DNA from: a virus
IMG/VR virus record: IMGVR_UViG_3300042542_000793
Coordinates: 1 to 29,447 of that record
Length of the DNA stretch: 29,447 bases
Reading direction: 5' to 3' (one strand)
Below the pieces are notes generated by a model. The model worked only from the letters and a program-made list of their open reading frames with translations. It did not search any database and was not told where the DNA came from. Below are positions 1-7,170 of the stretch, in pieces. The number at the start of each line of letters is the position of its first letter. Positions within the stretch are counted from its first letter, which is position 1. The position numbers were made by a program, and so were the translations under genes.

Positions 1-48
1 TTACCAAGATACGGATACAGCGGTCATCTGTCCATTGTGAGGTTATAA
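1..48 (+). CDS. 3' end of an upstream gene (partial)
   Basis: Frame 1 is open from the first base to a TAA at 46-48, giving a C-terminal tail that ends GHLSIVRL. The TAA overlaps the ATG of the next gene by one base (TAATG), an arrangement repeated at 964, 6338 and 8580 in this window, which is the main reason to believe this is a real gene end. Only about 15 residues are visible, so no function can be given. By position it would be the last gene before the lysis-like cassette. Confidence 0.5.
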   Translation, partial: LPRYGYSGHLSIVRL

Positions 49-230
49 TGCGCTTGGTTTTGATTTCGATGTTGTTATTATTGTCTGGCTGCAAAGACCG
101 CTATCGGTATGATTGCCAAGACCCTGCGAACTGGCAGGAGGAAATCTGCAAGAAGCCTAAGTGCATAGCTATGGGCTACTGCACCGAGTGGCTGATAAAT
201 ACAGGTGAAGAAGATGAAGCCGAGAAGTGA
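48..230 (+). CDS. Small lipoprotein, possible outer-membrane spanin-like lysis protein
   Basis: A 60-residue protein. It opens with a short basic n-region (MR), a hydrophobic stretch and the lipobox LLSGC, so cleavage before Cys15 and lipid attachment are expected. The mature part is hydrophilic and cysteine-rich (CKDRYRYDCQDP, then three more Cys) and ends in an acidic tail. I recall similar small KDRYRY-type lipoproteins in marine phages but cannot search for them. It sits first in a cassette with holin-like proteins and an endolysin, which fits an o-spanin role. It is not proline-rich as classical Rz1 is, and no convincing i-spanin partner overlaps it. A GAGG ribosome site lies just upstream inside the preceding gene. 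The lipoprotein call is solid; the lysis role is inference. Confidence 0.7.
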   Translation: MRLVLISMLLLLSGCKDRYRYDCQDPANWQEEICKKPKCIAMGYCTEWLINTGEEDEAEK

Positions 231-495
231 ATGGTCGCCAGAAGAACTGCTGCGGTTCATTGTCGGTATTGTGCTTTCGCTGACACTTACATTTATTGTG
301 GCAACTGTGCTATACTCACTGGTGTTTGTATCGCAGCCGATGGAGGGGCAATCCCCCAACGACGCTGAGTTTTTTAAGTTGATTAACCCTATTGCGACGT
401 TCATCGTCGGGGCGTTGGCAGGATTGATGGCAGGGCAGGGCAGCGGCTCAAGTAAGCCCAAGGACGAGGAGATTAAAGATGAGCTTCCTGAGTGA
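214..495 (+). CDS. Two-helix membrane protein, holin-like (first of a tandem pair)
   Basis: A 93-residue protein from the ATG at 214, which has AGGTGA upstream; a GTG at 205 is an alternative giving 96 residues. Two hydrophobic segments are visible, about residues 13-38 (FIVGIVLSLTLTFIV...) and 56-74 (INPIATFIVGALAGLMAG), joined by a short polar loop. The C-terminus is charged (KPKDEEIKDELPE). Length, topology and a place next to an endolysin fit a small holin. It overlaps the lipoprotein gene by 17 bases and the next gene by 17 bases. The second segment is clearly related to that of the next protein (INPxxxxIxGAL-GL--G), suggesting tandem duplication. The role as holin is inferred from context only. 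Confidence 0.65.
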   Translation: MKPRSEWSPEELLRFIVGIVLSLTLTFIVATVLYSLVFVSQPMEGQSPNDAEFFKLINPIATFIVGALAGLMAGQGSGSSKPKDEEIKDELPE

Positions 496-964
496 TTTTG
501 AAAGCAAGCAAGACGGCGTGAATGACACCGTTGAGTTTGTTATCCGCGTGGCCATCGTCACGCTATCTGCGGTTATCCTTGTGGTTGTGCTGGCGCTTGT
601 CGTGGGTCTGTTTGTGCCTAACGACGTTGTAGATAGCACTGCCATCCTTGAGATGATTAACCCTGCATTCCAGACCATCATCGGTGCACTGGTTGGGCTA
701 CTTGGCGGTCTAAGCCTTAACGCCAATGCGCGTGACAAAGAGGCTGCGCCAGAGCCGGAACCAGAAGAACCAGAACCCGAAGTCGGTGAGTATAACCCTG
801 TGCCGTTGGTCCGACCTGTTGACCCTGAGCCGGTAGCCGAAGATGACGATGATGACGACATGGCCCCTTGGGAAAAGTACCGCAACGACTTACGCTATGA
901 CGCGAACGGCGACGGTGTGGTTGATGAAGACGACTTCCCTGACTGGCGCAACCCAGCAGCATAA
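479..964 (+). CDS. Two-helix membrane protein with acidic tail and EF-hand-like loop
   Basis: A 161-residue protein; the start is supported by GAGGAG seven bases upstream. Two membrane segments lie at about residues 21-47 and 58-80, with INPAFQTIIGALVGLLGG matching the preceding protein. After the second segment comes an extension absent from the neighbour: a Pro/Glu-rich stretch (EPEPEEPEPE), a run of aspartates (EDDDDDD) and, near the C-terminus, YDANGDGVVDEDDF. That last motif has acidic or Asn residues at positions 1, 3, 5, 9 and 12 of a canonical calcium-binding EF-hand loop. It is a candidate holin or lysis regulator by context; calcium binding is inferred from the motif. It overlaps the next gene by one base (TAATG). 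Confidence 0.65.
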   Translation: MSFLSDFESKQDGVNDTVEFVIRVAIVTLSAVILVVVLALVVGLFVPNDVVDSTAILEMINPAFQTIIGALVGLLGGLSLNANARDKEAAPEPEPEEPEPEVGEYNPVPLVRPVDPEPVAEDDDDDDMAPWEKYRNDLRYDANGDGVVDEDDFPDWRNPAA

Positions 965-1134
965 TGGCGGGCGAACTCTCCACCGTTGAGATGATAGGCC
1001 AGCTTTGGCCCATCGTCCTTGCGTTCATCACGCTTACGATCATCCTTGCTAAGATGGACGTGCGGCTGGGTGTGGCTGAAGAGAAGATCAAAACGCTCTT
1101 TGAGCTATGGAATAATCGGAAGGACGATAAATGA
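964..1134 (+). CDS. 56-residue single-pass membrane protein (XhlA-like or small holin partner)
   Basis: This short gene is below usual ORF cut-offs. It starts at the ATG fused to the previous stop (TAATG) and ends in a TGA that overlaps the endolysin ATG (ATGA at 1131-1134), so it is locked between two coupled genes. The product has one hydrophobic segment at about residues 12-29 (GQLWPIVLAFITLTIILA), followed by a charged amphipathic helix (GVAEEKIKTLFELW) and a basic/acidic tail. A membrane segment beside a short helix directly before an endolysin recalls XhlA-type hemolysin/lysis accessory proteins, though XhlA usually has its membrane segment at the C-terminus. An i-spanin-like role is an alternative. 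The gene itself is well supported; its role is inference. Confidence 0.7.
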   Translation: MAGELSTVEMIGQLWPIVLAFITLTIILAKMDVRLGVAEEKIKTLFELWNNRKDDK

Positions 1135-1742
1135 GCCTTATAAATTTACAGAAAAAGATTGGAGTAACCGCAGATGGTGCGTTCGGTCCGGGTACATTTA
1201 AGGCGGCTGCGGCTTACTATAAATTATCGCCTAATCGGGCTGCGCATTTCTTTGCTCAAACGGCGCATGAGTCGGGCAACTTCAAGGCGTTCAGCGAGAA
1301 CCTGAACTACGGCGCAAAGGGTCTGCGCGGTACGTTTGATAAATACTTTCAAACAAATGCGATAGCCAAGGCTTATGAACGCCAGCCGCAGCGGATTGCT
1401 AACCGCGCCTACGCCAATCGCATGGCAAACGGCGACGAAGCGTCTGGCGACGGTTGGAAGTACCGCGGACGCGGCGCTCTCCAACTCACTGGAAAATTTA
1501 ACTATTCTGAGTTTGCCAAGTATATAAACCGCCCAGACATCATGGACAACCCAGACCTTGTCGCCACAGAACTTGCCTTTGAGAGCGCCCTGTGGTTCTT
1601 TGACAAGAACAAGCTGTGGGGTATCTGCGATCAGGGTATTAACGACGCTGCAATTCTTGCCCTGACAAAGCGTATTAATGGTGGTACACATGGGCTCGAC
1701 GACCGCAAACTGAAAACCAAGAAATATGCTTCTTGGATGTAA
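1131..1742 (+). CDS. Endolysin, glycoside hydrolase family 19 (chitinase/lysozyme-like)
   Basis: A 203-residue protein expected to cut the peptidoglycan glycan backbone. Residues 1-30 look like a short peptidoglycan-binding piece (LQKKIGVTADGAFGPGT). The catalytic domain follows: AQTAHESGNF places the likely acid at Glu47, SENLNYGAKGL the likely base at Glu56, and the family signature GRGALQLTGKFNY lies near residues 113-125. No signal peptide or membrane segment is present, so export would need a holin; the two membrane proteins just upstream are candidates. An AAGGA site precedes the start, and the ATG overlaps the previous stop (ATGA). Length is typical for single-domain GH19 phage endolysins. 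Confidence 0.93.
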   Translation: MSLINLQKKIGVTADGAFGPGTFKAAAAYYKLSPNRAAHFFAQTAHESGNFKAFSENLNYGAKGLRGTFDKYFQTNAIAKAYERQPQRIANRAYANRMANGDEASGDGWKYRGRGALQLTGKFNYSEFAKYINRPDIMDNPDLVATELAFESALWFFDKNKLWGICDQGINDAAILALTKRINGGTHGLDDRKLKTKKYASWM

Positions 1743-1753
1743 GGAGAACTACA

Positions 1754-1936
1754 ATGGTTGATTTTAAGAACATACTGAAGAAAGAAGCCGAGAAGGCGAT
1801 CCTCAAGAAAGCCGCAGGTAAGATACTTCCTATGGACGGCGAAAAGCCGAAGATGGGTTGGAAAGTTAAGCTGGCTGGCATCCTCGCCATCGTCGGCACA
1901 GCGGCAACCGCGCTATCGCAATATCTCGGCGGCTAA
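1754..1936 (+). CDS. Small basic protein with one C-terminal membrane segment
   Basis: A 60-residue protein. The ATG at 1754 is chosen because AAGGAG (1741-1746) lies eight bases upstream; an in-frame ATG at 1733 would sit inside the endolysin gene without such a site. Residues 1-35 are lysine-rich and probably amphipathic (ILKKEAEKAILKKAAGKIL). Residues 38-58 form a hydrophobic segment (VKLAGILAIVGTAATALSQYL). It follows the endolysin directly and may be a further holin, antiholin or membrane-perturbing lysis protein. I do not recognise the family. Confidence 0.65.
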   Translation: MVDFKNILKKEAEKAILKKAAGKILPMDGEKPKMGWKVKLAGILAIVGTAATALSQYLGG

Positions 1937-1944
1937 AACCCTAA

Positions 1945-2688
1945 ATGTTCGGCATAGCCCCCTTCGCAGCAGCCCCGTTCGCGGCACTTGGCGTCGTTGA
2001 TGCGCTTGTAGCCGTTACTGGTGTGCAAGGGGTAGCTCAGCTTGAACACGTCGAGGCCGCTGTCGGCTACCGCGTCAACGGAGTGCAAGGCACAGGCGCT
2101 GTTGGTACTGTTGTCGTCCGTGCCGCTGCTAACTTCGATGTAACTGGCGTACAGGGTACCGGCCAGATTGGCACCGCTAATGCAGTTAGTAGCGTACGAG
2201 TTACAGGCGTTTCGGCTGCGGGTCTTGTGGCTACGGTTAGCGTTGATGCCGATGCAATTATTATTGAAGACAGCGTATTCGGTACCGGCGCAGTTGGCAC
2301 TGTGGTTGTCAAGGCAAACTCCGACGTCATCCTCCAAGGTATGCAGGCTGAAGGGCAAACCGGCCAAGCTAACGTCATTGCTTACGGTAATATCATCGAG
2401 GACGGTGTTACTGGATTCGGGCAACTTGGCACTGTGGTTGTTGCTGCGGACGCTAACTTTGAAATTACAGGCGTTGCTGGCGTTGGCCAAGTTGGAAACA
2501 TCCGTTATCAGAGCGGTGTACGACCTACAGGGGTGCAGGCTACTGTTGAGCTAGGTACACCTTTCATTGCTATTAATATGCGTGTATACCCAATCGGAGT
2601 AACAGGCACTGGTAACTTAACTTCTGCTTTGGTTTGGGGTCAGATCAATGACGCGCAGAACCCGAACTGGACAACAATACCGACGTAA
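1945..2688 (+). CDS. Repeat-built virion protein with about ten TGVxGTGxxGTVVV units
   Basis: A 247-residue protein that is almost entirely tandem degenerate repeats of about 20-23 residues. Examples are NGVQGTGAVGTVVV near residue 45, TGVQGTGQIGTA near 67, VFGTGAVGTVVV near 111, VTGFGQLGTVVV near 155 and TGVAGVGQVGNI near 175. Glycine turns alternating with valine/threonine strands suggest a stacked beta structure such as a fibre shaft or decoration protein. The C-terminus changes character (VWGQINDAQNPNWTTI). There is no clear Shine-Dalgarno; the start lies nine bases after the previous stop, so re-initiation is likely. A single unit of the same kind ends the protein encoded at 6338-7099. 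A virion location is inferred from neighbours. Confidence 0.7.
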   Translation: MFGIAPFAAAPFAALGVVDALVAVTGVQGVAQLEHVEAAVGYRVNGVQGTGAVGTVVVRAAANFDVTGVQGTGQIGTANAVSSVRVTGVSAAGLVATVSVDADAIIIEDSVFGTGAVGTVVVKANSDVILQGMQAEGQTGQANVIAYGNIIEDGVTGFGQLGTVVVAADANFEITGVAGVGQVGNIRYQSGVRPTGVQATVELGTPFIAINMRVYPIGVTGTGNLTSALVWGQINDAQNPNWTTIPT

Positions 2689-2697
2689 GGACTGAAG

Positions 2698-3621
2698 ATG
2701 TCAAGCACATATAGCAACCTCAAACTCCAGCTTATGGCAACGGGCGAGAACCTCGCTACGTGGGGTAACGTCACGAATATCAACCTCGGGACCGCGCTTG
2801 AGGAAGCTGTTGTCGGCTCAGCGGATGTTACCTTCGCCAGTGGCACCGTCACTCTTGCTCTTACCAACGTAAACACGACGCAGCCTGCACGTAACCTGCG
2901 TTTGAACCTGATCGGCACCACTGGTGGCTCGACACGCAATCTGGTCGTACCCAACATTGAGAAGGTTTACATCATCAACAACACCTGCGCTGACAGCGTG
3001 GTGGTCAAAACGACTGCGGGCACTGGCATTACGGTGCCTGCTGGCAAGACCATGTGGGTTTATAATGACGGCACGAATGTGGTGGACTCTACGACGCACC
3101 TGACGTCGCTTACGCTTGGGACGCCTCTTGCCCTTACCTCTGGCGGTGTAGGCTCGAATACAGCTTCTGGCGCACGGTCTAACCTGAGCGCAGCCCAGTC
3201 AGGTACTAACACGGACATTACGTCGCTTCAGCCGCTGGCTTATGCCATTGAAACCGCCACAGTTGTGGGTTCGGGCCTGAGCGGCACTTTGACTATCGAC
3301 GCGATCACGCAGTCGGTACTCTACTACACCAGCAACGCATCGGCTAACTGGACAGTTAATATCCGGGGTAATAGCGGTACGACCCTCAACTCACTGCTCT
3401 CGACTGGGCAGGCGATCACCGTTGCGGTCTTTGCTACCATCGGCACCACAGGTTACTTTAATAATGTCTTTCAAGTTGACGGTGCGACCATCACCCCCAA
3501 ATGGCAGAATAGTGCGCCTGTCGCAGGCAACACTTCGAGTACTGACGCTTATACATATACCATCGTGAAGACGGGTAGCGCGGCCTATACGGTCTTTGCA
3601 TCACTGACTAAGTTCGTCTAA
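2698..3621 (+). CDS. Tail fibre-like protein
   Basis: A 307-residue protein. The N-terminus (YSNLKLQLMATGENLATWG, then NVTNINLGTALEEAV) matches a block I recognise at the start of many phage tail-fibre proteins, where it probably docks the fibre to the particle. The body is Thr/Gly/Val-rich with alternating short strands and includes a LTLGTPLALTSGGVGSNTASGARSNL region typical of fibre linkers preceding receptor-binding parts. The C-terminal 100 residues (from about 205) look like a separate beta-rich domain. AAGGACTGAAG precedes the ATG. It lies among other adhesion-type genes. No chaperone or autoprotease motif is evident. Confidence 0.75.
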   Translation: MSSTYSNLKLQLMATGENLATWGNVTNINLGTALEEAVVGSADVTFASGTVTLALTNVNTTQPARNLRLNLIGTTGGSTRNLVVPNIEKVYIINNTCADSVVVKTTAGTGITVPAGKTMWVYNDGTNVVDSTTHLTSLTLGTPLALTSGGVGSNTASGARSNLSAAQSGTNTDITSLQPLAYAIETATVVGSGLSGTLTIDAITQSVLYYTSNASANWTVNIRGNSGTTLNSLLSTGQAITVAVFATIGTTGYFNNVFQVDGATITPKWQNSAPVAGNTSSTDAYTYTIVKTGSAAYTVFASLTKFV

Positions 3622-3631
3622 GGAGCGCACA

Positions 3632-4408
3632 GTGCCGACAATCGTCACACGTGGAGTAGCAAGCGCACGAGGGGCTGGTACGTTTTCGGCTGCTCCTCCG
3701 CCTCCTCCACCGCCGCCTCCGACCCCGACTCCGCCGCCTCCGCCCCCGCCTTCTGTCTTTCAGACGGTTACATTTAACAGTTCTGGCGTTTGGACTGCAC
3801 CTGCTGGTGTGTCTACGATTGTTAACCTTCAGGTTGCCGGTGGTCTATACAGTTTTTCAGAAGGGTTTTTTATAAACGATAACACGGGTTCTATCTACGC
3901 CGCTAGGTATACGCCGAGCTTCGATTCACCGGGTTCATCCGATGGTTTATCATATAATAACGTAACCACCTACGCAGGTCTCGTCCTTTCGAATTTTAAC
4001 TCAGGTGGGACCGGCGACCGCTCTGTAACTTACGACCCGATATCGCTGTATTGGAACAGCCGTACGAACGGTTATTATTGGAATTTTGAGAGTTCTGTAA
4101 CCCTACGTATAAACGGCGTTGCTGAACGCCTTTTCGGTCCATGGGATAATCGTAGCAGTGCTTTAGTAGGTGGCCCGACACAACCTCCCACTGAATGGAG
4201 CATTGCTGTTCAAGTATATCAAGAGGGCGGCGAGTTTCCCGGCGGTCAATCTTCCGCTTTTGGGCGCACCGCAGCGGGCACTACGTCGGCAGGTCAGCCG
4301 CAAGTTATAGTGAGTGCTTCTTCTGTTTCGGTTACTCCGGGGCAGCAGTACAATATCGAAGTTGGTGGCTCGAGCGGGTACGTCACTTTCCAGTTTAGTC
4401 AGCCGTAG
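3632..4408 (+). CDS. Tail/adhesin protein with polyproline hinge
   Basis: A 258-residue protein starting at GTG, with AGGAG (3621-3625) six bases upstream. Residues 22-40 are almost all proline, a stiff spacer separating a short basic N-terminus from a beta-rich domain. That domain opens with VTFNSSGVWTAPAGVSTIV, a strand pattern found at the start of glycine-rich receptor-recognition domains of phage fibres. Gly, Ser, Tyr and Asn dominate the rest, and it closes with VTPGQQYNIEVGGSSGYVTF. Base composition of the central part (3830-4110) looks more AT-rich than the neighbours, consistent with exchange of a host-range module. The adhesin role is inferred from composition and position. Confidence 0.65.
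   Translation: MPTIVTRGVASARGAGTFSAAPPPPPPPPPTPTPPPPPPPSVFQTVTFNSSGVWTAPAGVSTIVNLQVAGGLYSFSEGFFINDNTGSIYAARYTPSFDSPGSSDGLSYNNVTTYAGLVLSNFNSGGTGDRSVTYDPISLYWNSRTNGYYWNFESSVTLRINGVAERLFGPWDNRSSALVGGPTQPPTEWSIAVQVYQEGGEFPGGQSSAFGRTAAGTTSAGQPQVIVSASSVSVTPGQQYNIEVGGSSGYVTFQFSQP
3695..3751 (+). repeat. Polyproline-encoding CCN repeat
   Basis: Nineteen codons encode seventeen prolines and two threonines. The DNA is a run of CCT, CCG, CCC and CCA codons with clusters of CCGCCTCC. Such tracts are prone to slippage and can stall ribosomes without EF-P, so length variation between related phages would be expected. Confidence 0.9.
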
Positions 4409-4418
4409 GAGCAAAGAG

Positions 4419-6338
4419 ATGCCATTCATCAAGCTCCAGTTTAAGCCCGGTGTAAACCGCGACCAGACCGACTACTCCAACGAGGGCGGTTGGTTCGAGT
4501 GCGACAAAATTCGGTTCCGTTCTGGCTACCCCGAGAAGGTCGGCGGCTGGCAACGCTACACGTCAGGTAGCTTCCAAGGCGTGTGCCGTCAGATGTTGAA
4601 CTGGTCTACGACCTACTCCGATAACTTTTTGGCGTTAGGAACACACCAGAAGGCTTACATCGAGAATGGTGGCTACTACAACGACATTACCCCACTACGC
4701 CCGGTAAACCCGACGCTCGACACGCCGGATACGGACAACTGTATCTACACGGACACAACTGCGCCCAACGTGGTAACCATCCAGTTGGCGGGGGCACACG
4801 AGGCAGAGACGGGTGACTTCGTTCAAATCTCAGGCGTAGCTGGTACGATTGGTGGTATCCCTGCCGCCCAGATCAACGGCAACCACGAGATTACTGTTGT
4901 TACCGGCCTGACTTTTACAATCCCTGTTACGGGTCCGGTCACCACAAACGTAGCTGGTGGAGGCGGTACTGCTATTATTATCGACTATGAAATCCGCCCC
5001 GGCTACCCGATCACGACTGCCGGATATGGTTGGGGTACTGGCACGTGGAACCGTGATGCTTGGGGTCTTGGTTCGCAGGAGCCGGTCTTCTTCCAGCAGC
5101 GCGACTGGTGGTTTGATAACTTCGACAACGACCTCGTCATGAACATCCGCAACGGGGCTGGCTACTGGTGGACTCGTGGTGCTACTCCCGATCCGGGCAC
5201 GGCGCTTAGTACGCGGGCAATTACGCTACAAGCGTATGCAACGGCGGAAGGGTATACTGCTAACGCGGTCCCTGTAAAAATCATGCAGTTGCTCGTGTCG
5301 CAGCAGGATCGCCACTTGATTGCCTTTGGCGCAGTTCCGTTTGGGTCAACCAATGTCAATGACTTCGACCCGATGCTTATCCGTTGGGCTGACCAAGACA
5401 CGCCGGGTGACTGGACGCCGACCGACACAAATACGGCAGGTGACCTCCGGGTATCACGTGGTTCGCGCATTGTGCGCGCTTTGCCAGCACGTCAGGAAAT
5501 CTTAGTCTGGACGGATAGCCACCTCTACACCCTTCAGTTCCTCGGCACGACTGACGTGTTTGGCTTACAGGAATATGCCGATAATATCTCGGTTATGTCC
5601 TCACGTGCGATGGCAACGGCGTCTAACATTACCTACTGGATGGGCCAAGATAAGTTCTACGCCTACACCGGTCGCGTCGAGACACTGCCCTGCACCTTGC
5701 GTAACCACGTGTTTCAGAACATCAACATGGCGCAATCCGATCAGGTTATTTGCAGCACCAACGAGCAGTGGAACGAAGTCTGGTGGTTCTACCCGTCGGA
5801 CAGTGCCGACTTTAACAACGCCTATGTGGTATATAACCACCTTGAGAAAATCTGGTACTATGGGACAATCGAGCGCACCGCTTGGTTGGATACGCCACTG
5901 CGCCGCTACCCGCAGGCTGCTAACACGCCGCTCTCAGACTTCTCGAATGGTATCTTGTACAACCACGAGGAAGGCATCGACGCGGACACCGACCCGCTAG
6001 TGGCATATATCCAGTCGTCTGACTTCGACTTGGCCGATGGTGATGCGTTTATGCTCTCGCGGCGCATTATACCTGACGTTGGCTTCAGTGGCTCTACGGC
6101 TAATAATCCGGCAGTAGATATGCAAATCCGCACCCGCAACTTCCCCGGTTCGGCGCTCACAAACAACTCGAGCGATAGCAAGATCGTCGTAGAGACCTCG
6201 GTTAACCAGTATACCGATCAGGTCTTCATGCGCGCCCGTGCGCGCCAGATGGCGTTTAAAATCCAGTCCGAAGCTCTTGGTGTTCAGTGGCAACTCGGTG
6301 CGCCGCGTTTAGATGCGCGTGAAGACGGACGGCGCTAA
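4419..6338 (+). CDS. Virion structural protein, possible DNA-stabilisation/tail hub type
   Basis: A 639-residue protein. The ATG at 4419 follows AGGAGCAAAGAG and begins MPFIKLQFKPGVNRDQTDYS, a conserved opening I recall from many aquatic phage structural proteins. The frame continues upstream to 4314, but that would overlap the preceding gene without a ribosome site. Features include EGGWFECDKIRFRSGYPEKVGGW at the N-terminus, aromatic-rich beta segments (RDAWGLGSQEPVFFQQRDWWFDN) and a propeller-like middle (residues about 300-500). The pattern, a fold reading the particle or DNA exit, resembles packaged-DNA stabilisation or hub proteins of P22-like phages (gp10 type), but I cannot confirm that family. 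It has no membrane segment. It is coupled to the next gene by TAATG. Confidence 0.7.
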   Translation: MPFIKLQFKPGVNRDQTDYSNEGGWFECDKIRFRSGYPEKVGGWQRYTSGSFQGVCRQMLNWSTTYSDNFLALGTHQKAYIENGGYYNDITPLRPVNPTLDTPDTDNCIYTDTTAPNVVTIQLAGAHEAETGDFVQISGVAGTIGGIPAAQINGNHEITVVTGLTFTIPVTGPVTTNVAGGGGTAIIIDYEIRPGYPITTAGYGWGTGTWNRDAWGLGSQEPVFFQQRDWWFDNFDNDLVMNIRNGAGYWWTRGATPDPGTALSTRAITLQAYATAEGYTANAVPVKIMQLLVSQQDRHLIAFGAVPFGSTNVNDFDPMLIRWADQDTPGDWTPTDTNTAGDLRVSRGSRIVRALPARQEILVWTDSHLYTLQFLGTTDVFGLQEYADNISVMSSRAMATASNITYWMGQDKFYAYTGRVETLPCTLRNHVFQNINMAQSDQVICSTNEQWNEVWWFYPSDSADFNNAYVVYNHLEKIWYYGTIERTAWLDTPLRRYPQAANTPLSDFSNGILYNHEEGIDADTDPLVAYIQSSDFDLADGDAFMLSRRIIPDVGFSGSTANNPAVDMQIRTRNFPGSALTNNSSDSKIVVETSVNQYTDQVFMRARARQMAFKIQSEALGVQWQLGAPRLDAREDGRR

Positions 6339-7099
6339 TGGCTCTCGAGCGGTTCAAAGCCGCCCCACTACCTAACCCACCTGCACAATACGATCCGCAG
6401 TATGTGCGGCAGCTTATCCGCGTCATCGAAATCTACTTCAACCAGCTAGACTCAAACACACCCAACCAAGCGCAGTCTTATCGGGCTGATAATTTTTATG
6501 GTAACGGTATTGGTCTGACATTCCCGCATAATCAGTTTACTAGTTTAGTTGACCAGTCTGCCGCAGCTATTGATATAGCTTACCCAGTTAAGCTGGAAGT
6601 GACGTCGTTCGCCAGCGACATATCCATAACAGGCGTTAACAACACGCGGATTACCTTTGCCGTCCCCGGCATCTATATGCTGATATACCGCCTATCGTTC
6701 AAAAACACGACGAACGACACCCAAGAAGTGAACATCTGGTTCCGATACAACAATGGCACCACCACGGCGGATGTCGTCAACTCAAACAGCCGGTTTACAA
6801 TACCACCCCGCAAATCTACAGGTGACCCCTCTTTTCTTATCGCAGTTACGCCGTTTAGTGGTGCCGCAGTGACAGCGGGCGATTGGGTTGAAGTTGTGTG
6901 GGCCACAACCAGCACAAGCGTGGTGATGGAACATCTTCCAGCGGTTGCATATTCAGCAGGTGTAACACCTGCACATCCGGGTACACCTTCGGCTATTGTC
7001 GAAGCGTTCTTTGTGTCATCGAAGATTAACGTCCGCAGCGTTACTCTAACAGGCGTTTCTGCTACCGGGTCTATCGGCACAGTTACCGTGACCGTGTAA
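6338..7099 (+). CDS. Jelly-roll-like virion protein ending in a glycine-rich repeat unit
   Basis: A 253-residue protein starting on the previous stop (TAATG). The N-terminal 45 residues (ALERFKAAPLPNPPAQYDPQ, then YVRQLIRVIEIYFNQLDSN) form a probable docking helix. Residues about 80-210 are beta-rich with a TNF/C1q-like pattern: ITFAVPGIYMLIYRLSFKN and WVEVVWATTSTSVVME, as in small receptor-binding or head-fibre jelly rolls. The last 20 residues, SVTLTGVSATGSIGTVTVTV, are one copy of the repeat that builds the 1945-2688 protein, so the two may share an assembly interface. A similar unit in another frame follows at 7102. The structural role is inferred. Confidence 0.65.
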   Translation: MALERFKAAPLPNPPAQYDPQYVRQLIRVIEIYFNQLDSNTPNQAQSYRADNFYGNGIGLTFPHNQFTSLVDQSAAAIDIAYPVKLEVTSFASDISITGVNNTRITFAVPGIYMLIYRLSFKNTTNDTQEVNIWFRYNNGTTTADVVNSNSRFTIPPRKSTGDPSFLIAVTPFSGAAVTAGDWVEVVWATTSTSVVMEHLPAVAYSAGVTPAHPGTPSAIVEAFFVSSKINVRSVTLTGVSATGSIGTVTVTV

Positions 7100-7101
7100 G
7101 A

Positions 7102-7152
7102 ATGGTGTTTAGTTTTGGACAAATAGGTAATGTCAGTGTAAGTATACGGTAG
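7102..7152 (+). other. Stranded glycine-rich repeat unit (16-codon mini-ORF)
   Basis: Directly after the stop of the previous gene, a different frame reads ATG to TAG and encodes MVFSFGQIGNVSVSIR. The core GQIGNVSV matches the repeat core G[QA][IV]G[TN]V.V of the 1945-2688 protein and of the C-terminus encoded at 7065-7096. It has no Shine-Dalgarno. It may be a decayed extra repeat of the upstream protein left behind by a frameshift, or it may be reached by frameshifting. It occupies most of the 71-base gap before the next gene; the rest holds only that gene's AAGGA ribosome site. Confidence 0.4.
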
Positions 7153-7170
7153 CGCTCAAGGATTAAGATC

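Noticed and set aside
78-461. 127-codon minus-strand open frame opposite the lysis genes
   Set aside because: Overlaps three coupled plus-strand genes with clear lipobox and membrane segments; no ribosome site or recognisable product.
1933-2490. 185-codon minus-strand frame
   Set aside because: Mirror of the glycine-rich repeat gene; its periodicity comes from the DNA repeats on the other strand.
1945-2688. CRISPR-like or satellite array
   Set aside because: Repeats are degenerate at DNA level, in frame and explained by the protein repeat; no uniform repeat-spacer structure.
4314-4418. N-terminal extension of the 639-residue structural protein
   Set aside because: Would overlap the preceding gene by nearly 100 bases; the ATG at 4419 has AGGAGCAAAGAG and a conserved-looking N-terminus.
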